Source: Bosea sp. NBC_00550 (GTDB lineage: Bacteria > Pseudomonadota > Alphaproteobacteria > Rhizobiales > Beijerinckiaceae). From it: a stretch of 64,000 nucleotides of DNA. Positions 1 to 6,519 of this stretch are shown here, one piece after another (the first letter of the stretch is position 1; each line of letters begins with the position of its first letter). Both the position numbers and the translations under genes were made by a program. Location of the stretch: NCBI RefSeq assembly GCF_026020075.1, contig NZ_CP102772.1, positions 3,508,501 to 3,572,500 on the forward strand, read 5' to 3'. Below the pieces are notes generated by a model that was not told the origin of the DNA, made no database searches, and saw only the letters and a program-made list of their open reading frames with translations.

Positions 1-847
1 GCGCATCCGAATAGAGCCGGCCGCCGACCTTGGCCCCGCTTTCCCGCGCGATCTGCTCGACGAGGCGGGGATTGGTGACGTTTTCGAGGAAGACGGCCGG
101 GATCTTCTGCCCCTTCACCTGCCGGATGATGCGGGCGACGTCCCTGGCCGAGGCCTCGGCTTCGGTCGAGACGCCCTGCGGCGCGATGAAGGCGATGCCG
201 TAGGCCTTGACGAAATAGCCGAAGGCATCATGCGTGGTGATCGCCTTGCGCCGGTCGGCGGGGATGCGGGCGACAGCCGCCTTCACCTCGCCTTCGAGCG
301 TATTGAGCTCGGCCAGATAGGCCGCGGCATTGGCCTCGTAATTCGCCTTGCCCGCCGGATCGGCCGCGCTCAGCGCATCGCGGATATTGGCGACATAGAG
401 CTTTGCATTGGCGATGTTCTGCCAGGCATGCGGATCGTCATGGCCATGCGCATGCGCCGGACCGCCCTTGCCCTTGTCGTCATGGTCGTCATCCGCCTCG
501 AGCGGCGTGATGCCCTTGGTCGCTTCGAAGAGCGTGGCCTTCGTGCCCGAGGATTTGACGAGGCGCGGCAGCCAGCCCTCGAAATGCAGCCCGTTGACCA
601 CGACGAGCTTCGCGCCCGCCATCGCCTTGGCATCGCCCGGCGTCGGCGAATAGACATGCGCATCGCCGTCCGGGCCGACGAGAGTCGTCACGCTGACGCG
701 CTCGCCGCCGATCTGCCGGACGAAGTCGCCCAGGATCGAGAAGCTCGCCACCACCGGCAGCTTCTCCTGCGCGAAAGCGCCGAAGGGCGCGGCGACTGCG
801 GTCAGCCCCACGACAAGCCCGGCGATGAGGGCGCGACGGTTAGGCAT
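1..847 (-). CDS. znuA: Zinc ABC transporter substrate-binding protein (ZnuA-like), C-terminus cut by window edge
   Basis: Periplasmic metal-binding receptor that delivers Zn2+ (possibly Mn2+) to the ZnuBC importer. About 282 residues are visible. A Sec-type signal (residues 1-27, ending GAFAQ) is followed by an SBP_bac_9 fold. His64 lies in DAHVYSPTPGD. A histidine- and acid-rich loop, typical of zinc rather than manganese receptors, spans residues 119-140 (DDDHDD then AHAHGHDDPH). The motif LENVTNPRLVEQIAR belongs to the C-terminal lobe. The start ATG at 847 is preceded by a short leader carrying a Zur-like palindrome. The gene is last in the operon small peptide-znuC-znuB-znuA, 34 bp downstream of znuB. 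The missing end prevents checking the last metal ligand. Confidence 0.93.
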   Translation of the reverse strand, partial: MPNRRALIAGLVVGLTAVAAPFGAFAQEKLPVVASFSILGDFVRQIGGERVSVTTLVGPDGDAHVYSPTPGDAKAMAGAKLVVVNGLHFEGWLPRLVKSSGTKATLFEATKGITPLEADDDHDDKGKGGPAHAHGHDDPHAWQNIANAKLYVANIRDALSAADPAGKANYEANAAAYLAELNTLEGEVKAAVARIPADRRKAITTHDAFGYFVKAYGIAFIAPQGVSTEAEASARDVARIIRQVKGQKIPAVFLENVTNPRLVEQIARESGAKVGGRLYSDA

Positions 848-864
848 CGAAGGTCTCCGCAAAT

Positions 865-882
865 GAAACGATATAACGTTTC
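865..882. promoter_or_regulatory. Candidate second Zur box in front of znuA
   Basis: The 18-bp sequence has perfect 6-bp arms, GAAACG and CGTTTC, around ATATAA. It reads like two alphaproteobacterial Zur half-sites (GAAATGTTATA type) collapsed onto a shared TATA. It lies in the znuB-znuA gap, abutting the znuB stop and 18 bp before the znuA start, so it could add separate zinc control to the receptor gene. It is weaker than the site at 2673-2695. Confidence 0.45.
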
Positions 883-1757
883 TATCTCTGGAGATGGGCG
901 CGAGGCAAGAGGCGGCGCGCAAGTCCGTCCTGCGATCCGAACAGGAGCGAACCGAGATAGATCGCGCCCGCCGCCAGGATGACGGAGGGACCGGCCGGCA
1001 GGCTGGAGCCCGCCGCATAAGACAGGACGAGACCGACATAGCCGGAAACCATGCCGAAACCGGCGGCGAGCAGCAGCAGTCTGGTGATATCCGCCGTCCA
1101 GAAGCGCGCCGCCGCGGCCGGCAGCATCATCATCCCGACGGCCAGCAATGTGCCCAGCGCATGGAAGCCCGCGACGAGGTTGAGCACGACGAGGGCGAGG
1201 AAGGTCAGGTGCACGATGCCGCCGGAGCGGCTGACCGAGCGCAGGAAGCCGGGATCGACGCATTCCAGCACCAGCGGCCGGTAGAGCGCCGCGAGCGTCA
1301 ACAGAGAGATGGTGGCGACGCTGGCGAGCAGGATCAGCACCTGGTCGTCGAGCGCTAGCACATTGCCGAACAGCACATGCAGCAGGTCGATGGCCGAGCC
1401 GCGCAGCGAGACGATGGTAACGCCGAGCGCGAGCGAGATCAGGTAGAAGGCCGCGAGCGAGGCGTCCTCCTTGAGCACCGTCGCCCGCGCCACCGCGCCG
1501 GCCGCCAGCGCCACGGCGAAACCGGCCGCGAGACCGCCGATCGTCATCGCCGGCAGCGAGAACCCCGCGACGAGATAACCCAGCGCCGCGCCGGGCAGGA
1601 TGGCATGCGCCATAGCATCGCCGGTCAGGCTCATCCGCCGGAGCATCAGGAAGACGCCGATCGGCGCGCCCGAGACCGACAGCGCCACGACGCCGACCAG
1701 GGCGCGGCGCATGAAGTCGAATTCGGCGAAGGGGCCGATGAGGAGATCGTAGAGCAT
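882..1757 (-). CDS. znuB: Zinc ABC transporter permease (ZnuB-like)
   Basis: Integral membrane permease of the ABC-3 family, 291 aa with about eight hydrophobic segments. It forms the channel for metal delivered by ZnuA and powered by ZnuC. Family features seen are MLRRMSLTGDAMAHAILPGAALGYL near residues 35-60 (coupling region with the conserved SLTGDAMAHA stretch), GLLAVGMMM-type segments (seen as ALGTLLAVGMMMLPAAAAR), and alternating hydrophobic helices to the end. The start chosen is the ATG at 1757, 17 bp after the znuC stop; an upstream extension of the same frame is only the shadow of znuC. Length is normal for the family. Confidence 0.93.
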   Translation of the reverse strand: MLYDLLIGPFAEFDFMRRALVGVVALSVSGAPIGVFLMLRRMSLTGDAMAHAILPGAALGYLVAGFSLPAMTIGGLAAGFAVALAAGAVARATVLKEDASLAAFYLISLALGVTIVSLRGSAIDLLHVLFGNVLALDDQVLILLASVATISLLTLAALYRPLVLECVDPGFLRSVSRSGGIVHLTFLALVVLNLVAGFHALGTLLAVGMMMLPAAAARFWTADITRLLLLAAGFGMVSGYVGLVLSYAAGSSLPAGPSVILAAGAIYLGSLLFGSQDGLARRLLPRAHLQR

Positions 1758-1774
1758 TGGCCCGATCTGTACGT

Positions 1775-2509
1775 TCAGGCAGCGTCGCGCTGGCAGGGAG
1801 CGGCGTGGCTGTCGAAGGATTCGACCATGCGCCGCGCCCTCAGCAGGTTCTCCGCCGTCAGCACCGCGCCGGTCTCGCCCCAGGCGACGGCCTCGCGCGC
1901 CAGCAACAAGGTCCGCGGAAAGGCCTGCCGCACCGTCTCGATATCGTGCAGCACCGCCACGACCGTGCGGTTCTCGCCATGCCAGCGCCTCACCAGATCG
2001 AGCAGATCGGCGGTGGTGCGCGCATCGATGGCGGTGAAGGGTTCGTCGAGCAGGATGACGTCGGCATCCTGCAGCAGCAGGCGTGCGAACAGCGCGCGCT
2101 GCATCTGGCCGCCTGACAAAGTCCCGATCGGCCGGCGCTCGAAGCCGGTCAGGCCCACCGCCGCGATGGCATCGTCGATCTTCTGAGCCGCCCCGGCGCC
2201 GATGCGCCCGAAGAGGCCGGCGCGGTTCCACAGCCCCATGGCGACGAGGTCGTAGACATGGATCGGGAAGGAGCGGTCGAGATCGGCCGATTGCGGCAGG
2301 TAGGCGAGGCGCTTGCCCTTGGCGAGCGCGATGCCGCCAGACAGCGGCGCGAGCGCGCCCGCGATGCCTTTGAGCAGCGTCGATTTGCCGGCCCCGTTCG
2401 GCCCGACGATGGCGGTGAGGCTGCCGGTTTCGATCTCACCCGAAAGGTGATGCACCGCCGGATGACGGTCATATCCCAGCGTCAGATCTGTCAGGCGGAT
2501 GGCGGACAT
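1775..2509 (-). CDS. znuC: Zinc ABC transporter ATP-binding protein (ZnuC-like)
   Basis: Cytoplasmic ATPase of the zinc importer, 244 aa. The Walker A motif GPNGAGKST is at residues 36-44, the signature LSGGQMQRALFARLLL follows mid-protein, and Walker B VILLDEPF with the H-loop VLHDIE comes after. The start is placed at ATG 2509 (MSAIRLTDLTLGYD), where the ABC domain begins directly. A longer in-frame start at 2554 would overlap the preceding 48-aa gene. The C-terminal tail (SHAAPCQRDAA) is short and lacks the His-rich extension of enterobacterial ZnuC. It is part of the zinc operon, 14 bp after the small gene and 17 bp before znuB. Confidence 0.94.
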   Translation of the reverse strand: MSAIRLTDLTLGYDRHPAVHHLSGEIETGSLTAIVGPNGAGKSTLLKGIAGALAPLSGGIALAKGKRLAYLPQSADLDRSFPIHVYDLVAMGLWNRAGLFGRIGAGAAQKIDDAIAAVGLTGFERRPIGTLSGGQMQRALFARLLLQDADVILLDEPFTAIDARTTADLLDLVRRWHGENRTVVAVLHDIETVRQAFPRTLLLAREAVAWGETGAVLTAENLLRARRMVESFDSHAAPCQRDAA

Positions 2510-2523
2510 CGAACGCAACTCGA

Positions 2524-2670
2524 TCAGAGGATGACGGCCAGCGTCGCCAGCCACAGCACGGCGACGATGAGCGCCGCGAAACCAAGTCGCGCCGGCGCGG
2601 AAAGCCGCAGCAGCGAGAAACCGGGCTCGATCGCAACGGCATGCGAGTGATTGTGACTCTGCGACGGCAT
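2524..2670 (-). CDS. Small His-containing single-pass membrane peptide at the head of the zinc operon
   Basis: A 48-aa protein. Its N-terminus has spaced histidines (SQSHNHSHA, residues 3-11). A hydrophobic segment at about residues 28-47 (LGFAALIVAVLWLATLAVIL) ends at the C-terminus. It starts at ATG 2670, directly downstream of the best Zur-box candidate, and ends 14 bp before znuC, so it should be the first gene of the zinc regulon. I do not recognise a named family. A metal-sensing or transporter-associated peptide is an inference from position and composition. A longer reading of the frame (151 aa) is not supported, because it would run through the operator. Confidence 0.6.
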   Translation of the reverse strand: MPSQSHNHSHAVAIEPGFSLLRLSAPARLGFAALIVAVLWLATLAVIL

Positions 2671-2672
2671 AT

Positions 2673-2695
2673 GCACTGCTATAATATTACATTCG
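2673..2695 (-). promoter_or_regulatory. Candidate Zur box of the zinc operon
   Basis: Read on the minus strand, the 23-bp site is CGAATGTAAT-A-TTATAGCAGTGC. It matches the published alphaproteobacterial Zur consensus (GAAATGTTATA-N-TATAACATTTC, recalled from memory) at about 17 of 22 defined positions, with the central ATA-N-TATA core intact. It lies immediately upstream of the first gene of the operon, as expected for zinc-dependent repression. Confidence 0.7.
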
Positions 2696-2957
2696 CCGCG
2701 GCGCAATGGCGGTCTGCCGGGCTGCCCCGACATTACAGCGAAAACGCTTGCATCAAGCGAGGTTTTGTACTCTATCTGTTCTAGTTGGCCGGGGGGGCTT
2801 ATCATGACGTTGCCGGTGCTTGCGGTCGCGGGCGCGACCTTGCGGATCTCGGGCGCTTTCTGCTGCGCCATCCCTTGATGGTTCTGGTCGTGACGATATG
2901 CACGATCCCGATCCACCATCGGCTCGTGCTGGTGGAACGGGCGGGACAAGACGCGCC

Positions 2958-3545
2958 ATGCTCGAAAACTTCGCGACATCGTGGCTTCTGAACGTTTCGT
3001 CGACGATCCTCTGGCTGCCGCTCTGCGTCCTTGCAGTACGGGAGGTCATCCTGGGACGGAACGTGGATTTCCGGATCGGCCGGCCTTCATTCGCGACTTT
3101 GCGGTACGGCGCCTATAACGTCGTGGCGCTCTCGGCCATGCTGGTGATTTCAAGCGACGTTCCAGCATCTTCGGTCATCATGGCTGCGAAGTTGGTTTTC
3201 GCGATAGCGTTGGCCTGGGTCCTGCTGAGGACGACGCTGGCATTCAGCGCCCTGGCGCTCGGCAGGCAGGATCTCGGCCTCGCCCAGTCCATCGCGAGAA
3301 CGGGTGGGCTGACATGGCAGCTCCTGGCCATCGTCGTCTTGCCGGTGGCCGCGACGATGGCGTGCATCTTCGCGATCATGATCACCATGACGGACGTCTT
3401 GGATGCCGTCGACGGCGACGCCTATATCTACCTGCTCGCCTTCGCGGGTGTCGCAAGCGAACTCGGCGTTCTCGGAATCGCGATCGCGGGGGCGCATGTC
3501 TATCGCCTGCTCGAAGCTGGAGTTCCTCAGAACGGCAGGTACTGA
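2958..3545 (+). CDS. Uncharacterised multi-pass membrane protein
   Basis: A 195-aa hydrophobic protein with about five predicted transmembrane segments: near residues 8-28, 50-65, 72-95, 118-140 and 152-180 (for example QLLAIVVLPVAATMACIFAI and YLLAFAGVASELGVLGIAIA). The ATG at 2958 is preferred because the upstream in-frame stretch is Arg/Gly/Pro-rich and unlike protein. A short ATG-led reading in another frame from about 2803 (MTLPVLAVAGATLRIS) stops early and may be leader or noise. No family is recognised. Its 3' end overlaps the 3' end of the convergent opgD by 19 bp. Confidence 0.6.
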   Translation: MLENFATSWLLNVSSTILWLPLCVLAVREVILGRNVDFRIGRPSFATLRYGAYNVVALSAMLVISSDVPASSVIMAAKLVFAIALAWVLLRTTLAFSALALGRQDLGLAQSIARTGGLTWQLLAIVVLPVAATMACIFAIMITMTDVLDAVDGDAYIYLLAFAGVASELGVLGIAIAGAHVYRLLEAGVPQNGRY

Positions 3546-5161
3546 TAAAGCCAGGTCTCGGTCAGCACCGTATCGCCGGCCTTGAGATAGCAGCGCATCT
3601 CGACCGGATCATTGCCATCGACGGTGAGGTCGAACTGGGCGCGCCAGTGCCCGGGGACATCGTCCGGCACGGCCTCGGCGAAGATGTAGGAGAACGAGCC
3701 GCGCGAGGCCGAGAGCACCACCTCGGGCTTCACGCCGAAGGGAATGCTTTCCAGCGCCGGACCGAGAAACTCGACCATGAACTTGCGCACGCCCTTGGGG
3801 CGCGTCGTGCCGGGCTGGCCGCCATTGCCCAGGCGCGTCGCCACGACCCGGCCGAGCGAGGTCGGGAACGGCTCGTCCGCCATCCAGTGCAGCTTGTAGC
3901 GGTAATTATAGGCGCTCCCGGCCCTGGCAGGAGCCTCTGGCACCCACATCGCGACGATATTGTCGTGGATCTCGTCGTCGGTCGGGATCTCGATGAGCTG
4001 GACCGAGCCTTTGCCCCACTCCCCTTGCGTCTCGACCCAGAGGCTCGGGCGGCGCTCATAGAACACGCCGTCGAGGTAGTGGCCGACTTCGCGGTCGCGC
4101 TGCATAAGGCCGAAACCGCGCGGATTATTGTCGACGAAGGCCGAGGCCGTCGTGCGCGAGGGGTTGTTGAGCGGCCGCCAGGCGCGCTCGCCAGAACCGG
4201 TCCAGAGCGCGAGCCCGTCGGAATCATGCACCTCCGGGCGCCAGTCGACGGCGGTGCTCTTCGCCGTCTCGGAATACCAGTACATCGAGGTCAGAGGGGA
4301 GATGCCGAGGCGCTCGACATCCTTGCGCAGGTTCAGCGCGACCTCGATCTCCATGGTGACGCCCTTGCCGCGATGCATGCGGAAGCGATAGGCGCCGGCC
4401 ACGCTCGGCCCCGAGAGCAGCGCATAAACCACGACATATTCGGCGCCGTCCTGCGGCGTTTCCAGCCAGATATGGGTGAAGTCCGGGAACTCCTCGGACC
4501 GCCCCGCGACCGCAGGGTCGATGGCGAGCCCGCGCGCCGAGAGCCCATACTGGTAGAGCTCGCCGATCGCCCGGAAATAGGAGGCGCCCAGGAAGGCGAC
4601 CCAGTCGTTCTTCTTCCAGTCCAGCGTCTCGCCCTTGCGCCCGGGATGGCCGCTGCGGCTTTCCTGGAAGCGGAAGCCGGCAAATCCGGCGCCGGTCGGC
4701 AATTCGCGCGCCGGCGAGTCTACCGGCATCTCGAAATAGCTCTCATCGTAGACGATCTCGCGCGCCTTGCCGCCCTCGACGACATGCATGCGCACCGGCT
4801 TCTGGAAGTAGCGGCCGAGATGGAAGAAGGTCACCGGCCAGGGCGACGGGCCGTTCGCCCACAGCGCCATCTCGGGCTTGAACCTGATCTTGCCGTGCGC
4901 ATCGTAATCGATCCGCTGAAGCACGTCCGGGCGCGGGCTCGGCGGCGCCTCATAGGGCTGCGCGGCCATCTGCTTCGCCCGCGCCTTCAGCGCCTCGAAG
5001 GTGAAATCCTGCGCCTGGCTGAGCTTCAGCCCCTGCTGCGCCAGCGCCTCCGGCGAGAAACCAAGCGCGGCCAGCGTCGCTGTCGCGCTCGCGCCAGCGA
5101 GAAGAGTCCGTCGATCGAGGCGAAACCTTTGGCTGCTGCCCTGCCCGGCGCGGTCCTGCAT
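3527..5161 (-). CDS. opgD: Tat-exported periplasmic glucan biosynthesis protein (OpgD/MdoD-like)
   Basis: A 544-aa periplasmic protein of the MdoG/MdoD family that shapes osmoregulated periplasmic glucans. The N-terminus has a twin-arginine signal (LDRRTLLAG, then a hydrophobic run to EALAQQ). Using Tat rather than Sec favours OpgD over OpgG. Family blocks seen are FLGASYFRAIGELYQYGLSA, SARGLAIDPAV, a STDNNP-like VDNNPRGFGLMQRDR, RPSLWVETQG.WGKG and the closing ETWLYQYLPF. Start ATG 5161 is preferred over 5221 because AGGA lies 5 bp upstream. No opgH glucosyltransferase is next to it. An anionic or cyclic glucan synthase must be elsewhere, or the protein has a different glucan substrate. Confidence 0.85.
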   Translation of the reverse strand: MQDRAGQGSSQRFRLDRRTLLAGASATATLAALGFSPEALAQQGLKLSQAQDFTFEALKARAKQMAAQPYEAPPSPRPDVLQRIDYDAHGKIRFKPEMALWANGPSPWPVTFFHLGRYFQKPVRMHVVEGGKAREIVYDESYFEMPVDSPARELPTGAGFAGFRFQESRSGHPGRKGETLDWKKNDWVAFLGASYFRAIGELYQYGLSARGLAIDPAVAGRSEEFPDFTHIWLETPQDGAEYVVVYALLSGPSVAGAYRFRMHRGKGVTMEIEVALNLRKDVERLGISPLTSMYWYSETAKSTAVDWRPEVHDSDGLALWTGSGERAWRPLNNPSRTTASAFVDNNPRGFGLMQRDREVGHYLDGVFYERRPSLWVETQGEWGKGSVQLIEIPTDDEIHDNIVAMWVPEAPARAGSAYNYRYKLHWMADEPFPTSLGRVVATRLGNGGQPGTTRPKGVRKFMVEFLGPALESIPFGVKPEVVLSASRGSFSYIFAEAVPDDVPGHWRAQFDLTVDGNDPVEMRCYLKAGDTVLTETWLYQYLPF

Positions 5162-5385
5162 GTCGATCCTGATCTCTCTCGGTCCCAATGCCCGGCTAGC
5201 CTGTCCCAGGGGCAAGGGCAACCGCGCGAGGCCAGAGATAGTCAGCCAATCATGGCGAAACCAGTCCGGCCGTTGGGCTAAAGACGGAAAGCTCGGGTTG
5301 CCCGAACGCTTCCCCTTTCCCTGGCAGCATGCTCTAAAAATGCGACAACCGGCCGCATGAGCCGGAACGCATCTAGGGAGTCATC

Positions 5386-6354
5386 ATGAGAATGCTGTTT
5401 CGCGGCCGGCACCTCGCCGGCCTTGCTGCCGCTGTCGCGCTCGCTGCCGCCCCGGTCGCCGCGAGCGCCCAGGAATTCATCAACATCCTGACCGGCGGCA
5501 CCTCGGGCGTCTATTATCCGATGGGCGTCGCGCTCTCGAAGATCTACGGCGAGAAGATCCAGAACGTGCGGCCGACCGTCCAGGCGACCAAGGCCTCGGT
5601 CGAGAACCTCGTGCTGCTCCAGCAGGGCCGTGGCGAGATCGCCTTCACTCTGGGCGATTCGCTCGACGCCGCCTGGAAGGGCGATGAGGAAGCCGGCTTC
5701 AAGACGCCGCTGAAGAAGCTGCGCGGCATCACCGCGATCTATCCGAATTTCGTCCAGATCGTCGCCTCGAAGGAGAGCGGCATCAAGACGCTGGCCGATC
5801 TCAAGGGCAAGCGCCTCTCGGTCGGGGCGCCGAAATCCGGCACCGAGCTCAATGCCCGCGCCATCCTCGCCGCCGCCGGCATCACCTACAAGGATCTCGG
5901 CAAGATCGAATATCTGCCCTTCGCCGAATCGGTGGAGCTGATGAAGAACCGCCAGCTCGACGCCACGCTGCAATCAGCCGGCCTCGGCGTCGCCTCGCTG
6001 CGCGACCTCGCGACCTCGGTCGAGATCAACGTCGTCGAGGTGCCGAAGGCGGTCATCGACAAGGCCGGCCCGCCCTTCATCAGCGCCCCGATCCCGGCCA
6101 ACACCTATACCGGCCAGACCAGCGACGTGAACACGGCCGCCGTGGTCAACTACCTCGTCACCCATGAGGGCGTGAAGGAAGAGCTGGTCTACCAGCTGAC
6201 GAAGAACGTCTTCGAGAATCTGGGCGATCTCGCCGCCTCGCACTCGGCCGGCAAGGACATCAAGCTGGAGAAGGCACTCGACGGCATGCCGATCCCGCTC
6301 CACCCCGGCGCAGCCCGCTATCTCAAGGAAAAGGGCCTGAAGGTCGGTTCGTAA
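5386..6354 (+). CDS. TAXI-family TRAP transporter solute receptor
   Basis: A 322-aa periplasmic receptor of the TRAP-associated extracytoplasmic immunogenic (TAXI) family. It has a signal peptide at residues 1-28 (ending ASAQ) and the TAXI block NILTGGTSGVYYPMGVALSKIY directly after cleavage. VQATKASVENLVLLQQGRGEIAF forms the ligand-pocket region, and GAPKSGTELNARAILAAAG is also typical. A good ribosome site (GGGAG) precedes the ATG. Downstream, after 165 bp containing two hairpins, lie the fused TRAP permease and DUF1850. The substrate is unknown; TAXI systems are mostly linked to dicarboxylates or glutamate-like acids. Confidence 0.93.
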   Translation: MRMLFRGRHLAGLAAAVALAAAPVAASAQEFINILTGGTSGVYYPMGVALSKIYGEKIQNVRPTVQATKASVENLVLLQQGRGEIAFTLGDSLDAAWKGDEEAGFKTPLKKLRGITAIYPNFVQIVASKESGIKTLADLKGKRLSVGAPKSGTELNARAILAAAGITYKDLGKIEYLPFAESVELMKNRQLDATLQSAGLGVASLRDLATSVEINVVEVPKAVIDKAGPPFISAPIPANTYTGQTSDVNTAAVVNYLVTHEGVKEELVYQLTKNVFENLGDLAASHSAGKDIKLEKALDGMPIPLHPGAARYLKEKGLKVGS

Positions 6355-6364
6355 GACGCGCCAT

Positions 6365-6407
6365 CCCGTGCGCGCTGCAGCGTGCAACGCTGCGGCGCGG
6401 ACACGGG
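6365..6407 (+). other. Strong hairpin between TRAP receptor and permease genes
   Basis: Just after the receptor stop codon, the arms at 6371-6383 and 6387-6399 pair at 12 of 13 positions (CGCGCTGCAGCGT against ACGCTGCGGCGCG), with a 3-nt loop. CCCGTG (6365-6370) and CACGGG (6402-6407) extend the stem past a small bulge. There is no T-tract, so it looks more like an mRNA 3'-end stabiliser that keeps receptor transcript in excess than an intrinsic terminator. Confidence 0.55.
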
Positions 6408-6442
6408 ACCGTGTGACCGGAAGGCACCTCGTCTCAAAGACG

Positions 6443-6490
6443 ATCCCGCATCTGCGCCGCGGCACTGACGTGCCGCAGCGCGTGCGGGAT
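6443..6490. repeat. Intergenic imperfect palindrome (REP-like)
   Basis: The outer arms ATCCCGCA (6443-6450) and TGCGGGAT (6483-6490) enclose the inner arms GCGGCAC (6459-6465) and GTGCCGC (6470-6476). The structure (ATCCCGC outer arm, followed by GAC) resembles the other intergenic palindromes of this window, with a different core. It lies between the TRAP receptor and permease. Confidence 0.5.
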
Positions 6491-6519
6491 GACACAATGA
6501 CACCGCCAGGACTTCGAAC

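Noticed and set aside
2785..2991. Short plus-strand frames before the membrane protein, considered as a frameshifted N-terminus
   Set aside because: Only one short stretch is hydrophobic and joining it needs an unsupported frameshift; the ATG at 2958 gives a sensible membrane protein.
3314..5281. A 655-codon plus-strand frame antisense to opgD
   Set aside because: The minus strand encodes a full-length OpgD with a Tat signal and family motifs; the plus frame is low-complexity Arg/Ala/Asp-rich.
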